Shown here one piece after another: positions 1 through 8,724 of a stretch of 64,000 nt of DNA. A program made the translations under genes and the position numbers. Below the pieces are notes generated by a model. The model had not been told where the DNA came from and did not search any database. It saw nothing but the letters and a program-made list of their open reading frames with translations. Each line of letters begins with the position of its first letter. Positions within the stretch are counted from its first letter, which is position 1. Source of the stretch: Chloracidobacterium thermophilum B (GTDB lineage: Bacteria; Acidobacteriota; Blastocatellia; Chloracidobacteriales; Chloracidobacteriaceae); contig NC_016024.1 of assembly GCF_000226295.1 (NCBI RefSeq), forward strand, positions 1,037,501 through 1,101,500, read 5' to 3'.

Positions 1-204
1 AAAGGTGCCGGCGGAGAGATTCAGCTCACCGACGCCATGCGCCTGTTGCTCAAAGAGCAGGCCATGTATGCGCACGAGTTCCACGGCGTCCGCCACGATG
101 CCGGCGACAAGCTCGGTTTTCTCATCGCCACGGTCGAGTTTGCGCTTCAGCGTCCAGACCTCGGCCCGGAGTTCCGCGCCTATCTCAAGTCACTCACCCT
201 GTAA
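1..204 (+). CDS. galU: UTP-glucose-1-phosphate uridylyltransferase, C-terminal fragment
   Basis: The last 67 codons of a gene that enters from the left edge; it is open from base 1 and stops at TAA 202-204. The enzyme joins UTP and glucose-1-phosphate into UDP-glucose, the cytosolic precursor for envelope polysaccharides. The visible residues match the GalU C-terminus: the stretch GAGGEIQLTD, then a LLLKEQ helix, then the HDAGDKLGFL motif and a closing PDLGPEFRAYL. The start and nucleotide-binding half lie outside the window. It is followed after 77 bases by an S9 peptidase on the same strand. The family call is secure from the C-terminal motifs; the full-length state cannot be judged. Confidence 0.9.
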   Translation, partial: KGAGGEIQLTDAMRLLLKEQAMYAHEFHGVRHDAGDKLGFLIATVEFALQRPDLGPEFRAYLKSLTL

Positions 205-281
205 CCCCGAAATCCTGAAACTGGTGTGCCCGGCGGGTTGCCTGACGTAAACCGCTGCGGGCAACGCCGCGCTCTGTCGCC

Positions 282-2459
282 ATGCCACTGTACCGAACCG
301 TGAACTGGAAACGAATCGTCAGAACCGCCCGTCCCACACTCCGACGGAGACTTGCCCTGTGCGGCATGGCTTTCGTCGCAGCGCTCATTGCCCCGGCCCG
401 GCTCTCCGCACAGACACCGCCGGCAGCGGCCAAGCGCCCCATCACCCACGAAGACGTGTGGCTGATGAAGCGCGTCGGCGCGCCGGTTCCCAGCCCCGAC
501 GGGTTGTTCGTCGTGTTTTCCGTCGTTGACCCGGCCTACGATCCCAAAGACCAGTCCAGTGACCTGTGGCTGGTACGCGGCGATGGCAGCGCTCCGCCCC
601 GGCAGTTGACGTTCACCAAAGCCGCCGAGTCGGATGTCACCTGGAGTCCTGACAGTCGCCGCATTGCCTTCGTCACCAAACGGGAAGGCGATGAGGTCAA
701 CCAGGTCTATCTCCTGGATGTGGTCGAAGGCGGAGAAGCCCGGCGGGTGACATCCCTTTCGACGGGCGCGAGCGCCCCGCGCTTCAGCCCTGACGGCAAG
801 ACCCTGCTGTTTTCGAGCGTGGTCTTCCCCGGTGCGCTCACCGACGCCGACAACCAGCGCATTGCTGCTGAACGAAAAAACCGGAAGTACAAGGCACGGG
901 TTTATGACGGCTACCCGATCCGGCGCTGGGACCACTGGTTGGACGATACGCAGACCCACCTGTTCGTACAGCCACTGGAGAAAGGCGCGCCAGCCCGGGA
1001 TGTGCTGGCCGGGACAAAGCTTGTCGCGGAACCCGGCTTTGGTGGGCGTGCGACAAATGCCGCCGACACGCTCGATGCCATCTGGACGCCGGACGGTGCG
1101 GCCATCGTGTTTACGGCCACCACCGAGCACAAACAGGCTGCCTATGCTCCCGTTGAAACACACCTGTATGTGGTGAGCGCCCAGGGCGGTGAACCGCGCC
1201 GCCTGACCAGCCCCGGTCACACCTACAGCCGCCCGCTGTTCGCCCCGGACGGGAAGAGACTCTATGCCTTGTGTTCGCCGACCACTGACGGCAAGGTGTA
1301 TCACCTTGACCGTCTGGCACGCTTTGACTGGCAGAATGGCCAACTGGTGAACGAGTCGCGCCCGGCAGAAGGCTTTGACCGTTCCGTGGAGTCTTTTGGT
1401 CTGACACCGGACAGCCAGACCGTGTACGTGACGGCGGAAGAGGCCGGACACGAAAAGCTCTTTCGCATCCCGGCACGTGGCGGCCCGGCACAGCTTGCCT
1501 TTGAGGTGAAACTCGGCTGCTACACGAACCTGTCCATTCCCCCGCAGGCCGCAAGTCCACTGCTGTTTGCCAACTGGGAAAGCGCCGTCAATCCGGCCGA
1601 AATCGTACGGATTGACCCCGACGCCGGGCGGCACGTGGCGTTGACCAGCTTCAACGTGGCGGCGGCGGCGCAAATTGACTGGCAACCGCTGGAGCACTTC
1701 TGGTTCACGAGCCGGGCCGGCAAGCGCATCCACAACATGCTTGTGCTGCCGCCGAACTTTGATCCCAAGCGGCGCTACCCCATCTTTACTTTCATCCACG
1801 GCGGCCCCCACACCATGTTCCGCGATCAGTTCTTTCTGCGCTGGAACTATCACCTGCTGGCGCAGCCAGGCTATCTCGTTCTGCTGACGAACTACACCGG
1901 CTCGACCGGTTTTGGGGAAGCCTTTGCCCAGGCGATCCAGGGCGATCCCTTCGGAACCTGCGGGAGTGAAATCACGGAGGCCGTGGACGCGGTGGCCAAA
2001 GCGTTCCCCTATGCCGATGGCGAACGGGTGGCGGCCGGCGGCGCCAGCTATGGCGGCCATCTGGCCAACTGGTTGCAGGCCACGACAACCCGCTACAAGT
2101 GCCTCATCTCCCACGCCGGGCTCATCAATTCCGAGTCGCAGTACGGAACGAGCGACACCAGTTACTTTCGCGAATTGGCCAACGGCGGGCCCGTCTGGGA
2201 ACAGAATGAAACCTGGCGCAAACAGAATCCCATCCGGTACGCGGCTAATTTTCAGACGCCAATCCTGCTGACGATTGGCGAGAACGATTTTCGCGTCCCG
2301 CTCAACCAGACCCTTGAAAACTGGACGATTCTCCAGCGCCGCCGTATTCCCAGCCGGCTCATCGTGTTTCCCGAAGCCAACCACTGGATTCTGCGCGGTG
2401 AGGACAACCGGTATCTCTTCCAGGAGGTGCATGCCTGGCTGGCAAAGTATCTGCGCTGA
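282..2459 (+). CDS. S9 family peptidase (acylaminoacyl/dipeptidyl peptidase type)
   Basis: A 725-residue serine peptidase of the prolyl oligopeptidase clan, probably exported, which cleaves short peptides. A basic N-terminus and a hydrophobic segment ending in LSAQ form a likely signal peptide; an in-frame ATG at 366 starts directly before that segment and is an alternative start. Residues about 60-430 carry WD40-like/PD40 propeller repeats (several SPDG-type turns). The C-terminal alpha/beta hydrolase domain has the nucleophile Ser589 in GGASYGG, Asp669 in GENDFRVP and His701 in EANHW, so the triad is complete. No clear ribosome binding site marks either start. Length and domain order are normal for the family. 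Confidence 0.9.
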   Translation: MPLYRTVNWKRIVRTARPTLRRRLALCGMAFVAALIAPARLSAQTPPAAAKRPITHEDVWLMKRVGAPVPSPDGLFVVFSVVDPAYDPKDQSSDLWLVRGDGSAPPRQLTFTKAAESDVTWSPDSRRIAFVTKREGDEVNQVYLLDVVEGGEARRVTSLSTGASAPRFSPDGKTLLFSSVVFPGALTDADNQRIAAERKNRKYKARVYDGYPIRRWDHWLDDTQTHLFVQPLEKGAPARDVLAGTKLVAEPGFGGRATNAADTLDAIWTPDGAAIVFTATTEHKQAAYAPVETHLYVVSAQGGEPRRLTSPGHTYSRPLFAPDGKRLYALCSPTTDGKVYHLDRLARFDWQNGQLVNESRPAEGFDRSVESFGLTPDSQTVYVTAEEAGHEKLFRIPARGGPAQLAFEVKLGCYTNLSIPPQAASPLLFANWESAVNPAEIVRIDPDAGRHVALTSFNVAAAAQIDWQPLEHFWFTSRAGKRIHNMLVLPPNFDPKRRYPIFTFIHGGPHTMFRDQFFLRWNYHLLAQPGYLVLLTNYTGSTGFGEAFAQAIQGDPFGTCGSEITEAVDAVAKAFPYADGERVAAGGASYGGHLANWLQATTTRYKCLISHAGLINSESQYGTSDTSYFRELANGGPVWEQNETWRKQNPIRYAANFQTPILLTIGENDFRVPLNQTLENWTILQRRRIPSRLIVFPEANHWILRGEDNRYLFQEVHAWLAKYLR

Positions 2460-2503
2460 AATGCTTTACACGGTGTTCACGCGCCAGTGATTATCTGGGG
2501 GCT

Positions 2504-3088
2504 ATGAAGTTGCTGGTGTCACGTATCCTGTCGGATGTCTTCAACCCGCTCGTCAATGCGGTGGTGGCGTTTCTCGTCATCATTGCGACCGACCCGAATG
2601 CTCAGGGGGCGAGTAAAGTCCTGGCAGCGGTTGTGTCTGTGGTCTTTGCGGCGGCTCTGCCCCTGTCTGCCCTGCTGGTGATGAAGCAACGGGGACTCAT
2701 CACCAACGTCAACATTGACCGCCGGGAACAGCGGACGCGCCCCTTCATCCTTGGCATCCTGTGCTATGCGGTGGGTTTCTTCTTCCTCAAACTCTTTCAC
2801 GCGCCACGGCTGGCCCAAGGGTTGATGTTTTGCTACGCGGTCAATACGGCGGTGATTCTGGCCATCACGCGCTACTGGAAAATCAGCGTCCACGCGACAG
2901 GCATCAGTGGCCCGCTAATGGCGCTCTACTACCAGCTTGGGGCGGTTGTGCTGCCGTATTTCAGCCTCATTCCCCTTGTTTGCGCCTCGCGGGTGGTGAT
3001 GAGAAAGCATACGGTCGGGCAGGTCGTGGCTGGCACGGCCCTTGGCTTGACGGCAACCGCCGCACAAATCAATCTGCTGTTCCGCTGA
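2504..3088 (+). CDS. PAP2-like integral membrane protein
   Basis: A 194-residue protein with about five to six hydrophobic segments. It resembles membrane phosphatases of the PAP2 superfamily, which act on lipid phosphates or polyprenyl pyrophosphates. A basic stretch ending in RTRPF, an SVHATGISG segment and an SRVVMRKHTVGQ segment fall in the order of the three PAP2 signature motifs. The aspartate expected after the final histidine is not present (Gln instead), so catalysis is uncertain and it may be a divergent or inactive relative. It starts 44 bases after the S9 peptidase and could be co-transcribed with it. Confidence 0.6.
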   Translation: MKLLVSRILSDVFNPLVNAVVAFLVIIATDPNAQGASKVLAAVVSVVFAAALPLSALLVMKQRGLITNVNIDRREQRTRPFILGILCYAVGFFFLKLFHAPRLAQGLMFCYAVNTAVILAITRYWKISVHATGISGPLMALYYQLGAVVLPYFSLIPLVCASRVVMRKHTVGQVVAGTALGLTATAAQINLLFR

Positions 3089-3187
3089 TGGGCGCTCTTC
3101 CGCTGTCTTTTTTGGCGCTGACCGGGACCGTTCCGGGACTGAGCCGGGCGCGAAATCATGAGTTTTTTTCGGAAAGCCTGAACAACG

Positions 3188-4270
3188 ATGAAACGCTGTC
3201 ACAATTTCAATGCCGGGCCGGCCGTATTGCCCGTGCCCGTACTCGAACGCATCCGGGAAGAAATGCTCTGCCTGCCGGGCGTCGGGATGTCGGTTCTGGA
3301 AATCAGTCACCGTTCCAAGACCTTTGAAACCATCCTGTCCGAGACCGAAAATCGCCTGCGCCGTCTGCTGAATGTGCCGGAGACGCACCACATTCTGTTT
3401 CTGCAGGGTGGGGCCAGCTTGCAGTTCAGCATGGTGCCGCTCAATTTTCTGACCAGGGACGGTGTTGCCGACTACATTGTGACCGGAAGCTGGTCGGAAA
3501 AGGCCGTTGAGGAAGCCCGGAAAATCGGGCGGGTCAATATCGCGGCCACAACAAAGGAAGAGAACTACGCCCGGATTCCGAACCAGAGTGAACTACGGCT
3601 CGACCCCCAGGCGGCTTACGTTCACTTTACGTCCAACAACACGATTTTTGGCACGCAGTGGCCGACGGAGCCGGAAGTCGGGACGACGCCGCTCGTGTGT
3701 GATGCCTCGTCGGATTTTCTGAGTCGTCCGCTGGATGTCAGCAAATACGCCCTTTTGTACGCCGGGGCCCAGAAAAACGCCGGCCCCGCCGGAGTCACGA
3801 TTGTCATCGTACGCGAGGACTGGCTGGAGCGTATTCCCGGTGGGTTGCCGACGATGCTCGACTACCGCACGCATGTGAAGCATCGGTCGCTGTACAACAC
3901 GCCGCCCGTCTTTGCCATTTACGTGGTGGGACTGGTGCTGGAGTATCTTGAAGCCCAAGGGGGGCTGGCCGCCGTTGCGGCAGCCAGTGCCGAAAAAGCC
4001 GGAAAGCTCTATGCCGCCATAGATAGCGGAAGCTTTTACCGGGGCACGGCTGAGCGCAACTCCCGTTCGCTGATGAACGTCTGTTTTCGGCTGCCCAATC
4101 CCGATCTGGAAGCGGTTTTTCTCAGGGAAGCTGCGGCCAACGGGTTTGAAGGGCTGCCGGGCCACCGTTCGGTGGGTGGCATCCGCGCTTCGCTCTACAA
4201 CGCCCTGCCGATGGAAAGCGTCCTCGCACTCATAGACTTCATGCGTGACTTCGCCCGTCGCCACGCATAG
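3188..4270 (+). CDS. serC: Phosphoserine aminotransferase
   Basis: A 360-residue PLP enzyme that converts 3-phosphohydroxypyruvate and glutamate to phosphoserine, the second step of serine synthesis in the cytosol. The N-terminus FNAGPAVLP, the LFLQGGAS phosphate-binding loop, the TSNNTIFGTQW region and the PLP lysine Lys196 in GAQKNAGPAG are diagnostic. The C-terminal GHRSVGGIRASLYNA closes a full-length family member. serA, the first enzyme of the pathway, is at 22-24 kb on the opposite strand, so the pathway genes are not an operon here. It starts about 100 bases downstream of the PAP2-like gene. Confidence 0.97.
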   Translation: MKRCHNFNAGPAVLPVPVLERIREEMLCLPGVGMSVLEISHRSKTFETILSETENRLRRLLNVPETHHILFLQGGASLQFSMVPLNFLTRDGVADYIVTGSWSEKAVEEARKIGRVNIAATTKEENYARIPNQSELRLDPQAAYVHFTSNNTIFGTQWPTEPEVGTTPLVCDASSDFLSRPLDVSKYALLYAGAQKNAGPAGVTIVIVREDWLERIPGGLPTMLDYRTHVKHRSLYNTPPVFAIYVVGLVLEYLEAQGGLAAVAAASAEKAGKLYAAIDSGSFYRGTAERNSRSLMNVCFRLPNPDLEAVFLREAAANGFEGLPGHRSVGGIRASLYNALPMESVLALIDFMRDFARRHA

Positions 4271-4444
4271 GCTGGCAGCGGAGTCAGTCAGGAATCCGGC
4301 GTGGGGGAGGGTAATCTATTGTATCTTGACGGCTTGCGGTTGCCCGTTTACGCTTCGCAACTGGGAATCTTCTGAATTGACCGCACCTGTGACGGCACTG
4401 CTGCCGACCGGCCGGACCGCCCGATTTCAAGCGAGGTACAAGCG

Positions 4445-4885
4445 ATGACGTTTGATGAGGCTCTGAGCATACTCAAGAAACGTGGGCAGAAGATGACGCC
4501 ACAGCGGTCAACGGTGTTGCGCATCCTTATGGAATCGGCCCGTCCGCTGACGGCCCAGGAAGTTCACCGCGAAGTGACCAAGATTCACCCGCACGTCAGT
4601 CTGGACACGGTGTATCGCAACCTGACCCTGCTGACCGACGTGGGGCTGGTTCACCAGTCCAATCTGCAGAACCGAGACGTGGCGCGTTTTGAGTTCCAAG
4701 GCAATGAGCACCGGCACTATGCCATCTGCCTCAACTGCCACAAGACCATCCGCCTCGACTGGTGCCCGGTCGAAACCAAGCTCATGACGCAGGCGCTGCG
4801 CAAGCAGTTTGCCATTGTCAAGCATGCGTTCGAGGTCTATGGCTACTGCGCCGAGTGCCACTTTGCGCTTTCGGCTTCCGCCTGA
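4445..4885 (+). CDS. Fur-family metal-dependent regulator
   Basis: A 146-residue DNA-binding repressor of the Fur/PerR/Zur superfamily. An N-terminal winged helix (KMTPQRSTVLRIL, then LDTVYRNLTLL) is followed by a dimerisation domain. It has two CxxC pairs, Cys95/Cys98 and Cys135/Cys138, which normally hold structural zinc, and regulatory-metal histidines near NEHRHY (His89, His91). Whether it senses iron, peroxide or zinc cannot be told from sequence. The ATG at 4445 has a weak GAGG about ten bases upstream. The 174 bases before it hold no gene and probably its promoter. It converges with the DUF3299 gene. Confidence 0.88.
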   Translation: MTFDEALSILKKRGQKMTPQRSTVLRILMESARPLTAQEVHREVTKIHPHVSLDTVYRNLTLLTDVGLVHQSNLQNRDVARFEFQGNEHRHYAICLNCHKTIRLDWCPVETKLMTQALRKQFAIVKHAFEVYGYCAECHFALSASA

Positions 4886-4931
4886 GTTGCCGCCGCCGGG
4901 GTTGCTGCGTCACCGGTCCGGCCGTTCCCGG

Positions 4932-5480
4932 CTACTCGATGTCGCGGTCGTCGGCCAGGTCGCGGATAGCTGTGGCCTGAAGCCGTAACAGGCTGGTGAC
5001 GTAACCATCTTCCCATTCCGGCCCAACCGACAGGGTGCCCCGGACAAGCACCGGCTCTCCATAGTTGTTCAGTTTCATCTTCCCGGCGCGAACCAGAATC
5101 ATGTGCTGGAGCATGGGTGGCGCGCCAAAGCAGCAGCCATTGGCCGACTGGGTCAGGAGAAACTCGGTCTCTCCGGTAGGGCTGTACAGCGGCAGGGCAA
5201 AGCCGGCAATTTCGACCTGCTTGCCGTCAAGCGCCTGAAGTGCCGCCGGAGGCGGCGTTGGTGTCGTGGCGCGTGGGTCAAAGTCGTAGTTGAGGTTTTT
5301 GATGTAGTCGAAGCGGAGACGGATGACATCCCCCTGAACGTCCAGCGGCCGGCTTGCGCTGGATGACGGCCGAACTGCCGGTTGTGGGGCCAGCAGGCTA
5401 CCGACAACCATCAGCAACAGCAGCCCGCCCAGCCCAAAGTAAGGCGCATGTGCGCGCAGGTATGCGGAAAAGCGAGACAT
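4932..5480 (-). CDS. DUF3299 family membrane-anchored protein
   Basis: About 182 residues: a short cytoplasmic start, one hydrophobic segment (LGGLLLLMVVGSLL) and a periplasmic domain. The domain has the DUF3299 features: a predicted OB-like strand around VEIAGFALPL, then EFLLTQS and a conserved NGCCFGAPP cysteine pair, then MILVRAG. The family function is not established; the vicinal cysteines suggest metal or redox chemistry, but that is inference. An in-frame GTG at 5513 would add 11 residues; ATG 5480 was preferred because it places the membrane segment near the N-terminus. It lies between fur (convergent) and hemL (same strand, upstream). Confidence 0.65.
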   Translation of the reverse strand: MSRFSAYLRAHAPYFGLGGLLLLMVVGSLLAPQPAVRPSSSASRPLDVQGDVIRLRFDYIKNLNYDFDPRATTPTPPPAALQALDGKQVEIAGFALPLYSPTGETEFLLTQSANGCCFGAPPMLQHMILVRAGKMKLNNYGEPVLVRGTLSVGPEWEDGYVTSLLRLQATAIRDLADDRDIE

Positions 5481-5549
5481 CCGTAATCCGTAAGGCACAG
5501 AGGATAAAGCCACATCCAGGGAAGCTGGCAGGTTCCGGCACGACCGGCA

Positions 5550-6869
5550 TCAATGGTACGCCAGTTTATCCAGCGCCCGCTCTGCCGCGGCCAGCGTCGC
5601 TTCAACAACTTCATCCGTGTGGGCCAGGCCCATAAAGGCGGCTTCGTATTGTGACGGCGGCAGGTAAACCCCTTCGTGCAGCATGGCGTGGAAGAAGCGC
5701 CCGAAAAGCGCCGTGTCGCTTTTGGAGGCCGAGTCCCAGTCGGTCACTTCGCCGTCGGTGAAAAAGATCGTAAACATCGAGCCCACCCGGTTGAGTGTCG
5801 CCGGAAGGCCCGCCTTGCGGATAAGCTGGAGCAGCCCTTCAGAAACCTTTTTGGTCTGCCGGTCAAGCTGTTCGTACACGCCAGGCTGCTGGAGCAGGCG
5901 CAGCGTGGTCAGTCCGGCCGTCATAGCGACCGGGTTCCCGGACAGCGTGCCGGCCTGATAGACCGGGCCGGCCGGGGCAACGCAGTCCATGATGTCGGCC
6001 CGTCCGCCATAGGCTGCGGCCGGCAAGCCCCCGCCCATGACTTTCCCCAGGCAGGTCATATCCGGCAGGACACCGTAAAGCTCCTGCGCGCCGCCGCGCG
6101 CCAGCCGGAAGCCGGTCATCACCTCATCAAAGATGAGAACCGCACCATGCTTTTGCGTCAGGTCACGCAGCCCCTGCAAGTAGCCTGGCCTGGGTGGGAC
6201 GCAGCCCATATTGCCCACAACCGGCTCGACGATGACAGCCGCAATGTCATCGGGGTACGCCGCAAATGCCGCCTCGACGGCTGCCAGGTCGTTATATGGA
6301 ACCGTGATGGTCTGCTGGGAAACTTCAGCCGGCACGCCTGGACTGTCTGGCAGCCCCAGCGTCGCTACGCCGGAGCCGGCCTTGACCAGAAAAGCGTCTC
6401 CGTGACCGTGGTAGCAGCCAATAAACTTGACGATTTTGCGGCGTCCCGTAAAGCCGCGCGCCACGCGGATGGCCGCCATCGTGGCTTCCGTTCCGCTGCT
6501 CACCATGCGGACTTTTTCGATGGAAGGCACGAGGGAAACGATGAGTTCGGCGATTTCGACTTCGAGTTCCGTCGGCGCGCCAAATGAAGTGCCGCGTTCG
6601 ATGACCGAGTGGATGGCTGCCAGAACTTCCGGGTGTGCGTGTCCCAGAATCATCGGCCCCCACGAGCCGATGTAGTCCACGTAACGTTTGCCATCCACAT
6701 CGGTCATGTAGGGGCCGTGGGCCGAGCGGATGAACAGAGGCGTCCCACCCACGCCCCGAAAGGCCCGAACAGGACTGTTGACACCGCCGGGAATCACGGC
6801 GCGGGCTTGCTCAAAAAGGGTTTCGGAACGGCTGGGACTCACTTTTTCAGTTTCCATCGTGATTGGCAT
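5550..6869 (-). CDS. hemL: Glutamate-1-semialdehyde 2,1-aminomutase
   Basis: A 439-residue PLP enzyme making 5-aminolevulinate from glutamate-1-semialdehyde, the C5 entry into haem and bacteriochlorophyll synthesis. Family motifs are [11 protein letters not shown] near the N-terminus, [14 protein letters not shown], the CYHGHGD stretch, [11 protein letters not shown] and the PLP-lysine motif [12 protein letters not shown]. The frame stays open upstream to 6992, but the family start matches ATG 6869 (MPITMETEK) or ATG 6857. The gene fits the bchM found at 19.8 kb, since a phototroph needs large tetrapyrrole flux. It reads toward DUF3299, with 69 bases between. Confidence 0.95.
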   Translation of the reverse strand: MPITMETEKVSPSRSETLFEQARAVIPGGVNSPVRAFRGVGGTPLFIRSAHGPYMTDVDGKRYVDYIGSWGPMILGHAHPEVLAAIHSVIERGTSFGAPTELEVEIAELIVSLVPSIEKVRMVSSGTEATMAAIRVARGFTGRRKIVKFIGCYHGHGDAFLVKAGSGVATLGLPDSPGVPAEVSQQTITVPYNDLAAVEAAFAAYPDDIAAVIVEPVVGNMGCVPPRPGYLQGLRDLTQKHGAVLIFDEVMTGFRLARGGAQELYGVLPDMTCLGKVMGGGLPAAAYGGRADIMDCVAPAGPVYQAGTLSGNPVAMTAGLTTLRLLQQPGVYEQLDRQTKKVSEGLLQLIRKAGLPATLNRVGSMFTIFFTDGEVTDWDSASKSDTALFGRFFHAMLHEGVYLPPSQYEAAFMGLAHTDEVVEATLAAAERALDKLAYH

Positions 6870-7058
6870 GGTCGCTTTGCATTGAGGAACAGGAAAAAGG
6901 TCTTGGGGTTCAGCGTGGTTGTGGTGAATCCGAAAGGGAGAGCACCGAATGGCCACGGCTACCTTATGACCGTGGCGCACATCAACCTTCACCGTTGCTG
7001 ACAGCTTTTAGCGCCAACCCGTGTGCGAGTCAAAGGGCGGACGAAGAGTGGCTCCGGC

Positions 7059-8579
7059 TCACGGAGGGGGCGCCATGGTCGCCTCAAGAGCGTGCAGCAG
7101 CTCTCTGGCGCTGGCGTCCCGCCCCTCGGCCAGTTCCAGACCGCGCCGCAGTTCGTTGCGCGCCGCTTCGGCCTCTCCAACGGTAATGTACGCACGCCCG
7201 GCGCAGTAGCGCACGTCGGGCTGCTCCTTGAGCGCCTCTGGCAGCCCGGCGTACCGTTCGAGCAGTTCGAGCAGGCGGTCCGTGCCCGGCTTGGTGGCTG
7301 TCTGGTTCACCGGGCGCAGGTTGCCGGGGTTGTCACTCCGGGTGAGTTCGTTTCCGATCAGAAACTGAGTTTCATCGGCCAGGGTGGTCAGCAGGTTCTC
7401 GAACGTGTCCGCCGAGGCACCTTCATACTGGTCAAAAGCCGTCCGGTAGGCCGCCAGAGCCGCCGGTTTGTCACCTTTGAAACTGAGCGCAATGGCCAGG
7501 TTTTCATACGCCAGCGGGTAGAGTCCCTGGCGGAGAGCAATGGCTTTCCGAAACGCCTCAATCGCCGCATCGAGTTCGGGGGTGCCCTTGAGCTGACTGC
7601 GCAGCAGGCGGACATTGCCCAGGTTGAGGTAGGCCTCCGGGAAGTTTGGCTGCTGCCGGACGGCTGTCTGAAATTCCCGGATGGCCGCATCGTACGCCGC
7701 CCGCTTCTCGTACAGCCGCCCCAAGTTGTAGTGCGCCAGGGCGTAGCCTGCTTCCGGCTCCCGACCGCCCGGCACAGGTTTACCCAGGGCGGCCCGAAAG
7801 GCCTGTTCGGCGCGCTCCAGATCGCCCAGCGCCTCATACAGCAGCCCCAGGTTGTTCCAGGCTTCACGAAACTGGGGGCGGAGCTTGATGGCCGTCTGAT
7901 AGCTGGCTATAGCGGCTTCCAGCTCGCCACGGTGCGACTGCGCCATGCCCAGATTGAAGTGGGCGTTGGCCAGCCGTGGGGAGATGGCAAGCGCCGCCTG
8001 GTAGGCCTGGATGGCACGGTCAATGTCGCCGGTGCGATAGCAGGCTACCCCAAGGTTGACCTGCGCGGCCGCATCCCTGGGGTTGAGAGCCAGAACGGCC
8101 AGGAACTTGTCCCGTGCGTCCGCTTCCCGGCCCAGCTCCAGAAGCACACGTCCCCAGCCGGCAAGGGCTTCGGTAGCTTTCGGGTTGGCTTGCAGGGCCT
8201 GCTGGTAGAGCGGAATGGCCTCCTGATACCTGCCTTTGGCAGCCAGGACAGCGGCCCGCTCCGTGAGCGTCGGCTGGCGTTTCGGCAGGGTGATGACCTG
8301 CTGTTCGGTACGGGCCAGTGCCTCACCGACCTGCTGGATGCCGCGTTTCTGGGCAATTTCGATGGGAACCACCCGCAGCGCCGAAGTGCGGGCGCTGATG
8401 GTGGGATCAATCCGCAGCGAGGTTGTCCGTGACCGTTCTGCTGTCGGATCAATCCGCAGCGAGGATGGGTTTTGGTCGGGCCCCCGGACCCACCAGAACC
8501 CAAAGGTTTCGTAACCTCCGGTGACGGCAAGAAAGCACAGCGAGGCGACGATTGGTGTGGTCCGTGGTGCGTAAGGCAT
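7059..8579 (-). CDS. TPR-repeat protein, probably exported or membrane anchored
   Basis: About 506 residues starting at ATG 8579. The hydrophobic N-terminus (IVASLCFLAVTGG) could be a signal or anchor. Residues about 100-500 form at least nine tetratricopeptide repeats, recognisable by recurring A-x-x-x-L/Y-x-x-A-L-x-L-x-P periodicity such as AIQAYQAALAISP and AIASYQTAIKLRP. It should act as a protein-interaction scaffold; no catalytic motif is seen. Near the N-terminus a short unit, SLRIDPT, occurs twice, encoded by a direct DNA repeat at about 8412-8464. The gene diverges from the kinase at 8725, so the two may share a regulatory region. Confidence 0.8.
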   Translation of the reverse strand: MPYAPRTTPIVASLCFLAVTGGYETFGFWWVRGPDQNPSSLRIDPTAERSRTTSLRIDPTISARTSALRVVPIEIAQKRGIQQVGEALARTEQQVITLPKRQPTLTERAAVLAAKGRYQEAIPLYQQALQANPKATEALAGWGRVLLELGREADARDKFLAVLALNPRDAAAQVNLGVACYRTGDIDRAIQAYQAALAISPRLANAHFNLGMAQSHRGELEAAIASYQTAIKLRPQFREAWNNLGLLYEALGDLERAEQAFRAALGKPVPGGREPEAGYALAHYNLGRLYEKRAAYDAAIREFQTAVRQQPNFPEAYLNLGNVRLLRSQLKGTPELDAAIEAFRKAIALRQGLYPLAYENLAIALSFKGDKPAALAAYRTAFDQYEGASADTFENLLTTLADETQFLIGNELTRSDNPGNLRPVNQTATKPGTDRLLELLERYAGLPEALKEQPDVRYCAGRAYITVGEAEAARNELRRGLELAEGRDASARELLHALEATMAPPP

Positions 8580-8599
8580 ACCGCATCTTTGCCCGAACG

Positions 8600-8629
8600 T
8601 TGTCTTGCAACGCCAAGGTGCAATATAGT
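8600..8629 (+). promoter_or_regulatory. Candidate sigma70-like promoter for the kinase genes
   Basis: TTGTCT at 8600-8605 and TATAGT at 8624-8629 are separated by 18 bases, in the 146-base gap between the divergent TPR and kinase genes. The ATG of the kinase lies about 90 bases downstream. This is a match by eye to the housekeeping consensus only. Confidence 0.35.
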
Positions 8630-8724
8630 TTGGCAGGACGTAGAGCAACAAGTTGCATACTGGCCTGGCTCAGCGTTTCTGTCCGTTTCCGTCTGCATGG
8701 CTGCGATGGGTGTGTTGTTTTCGT

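Noticed and set aside
180-2432. Long open frame of 750 codons on the minus strand
   Set aside because: It is the antisense of the S9 peptidase, with no family motifs; high GC creates long open antisense frames.
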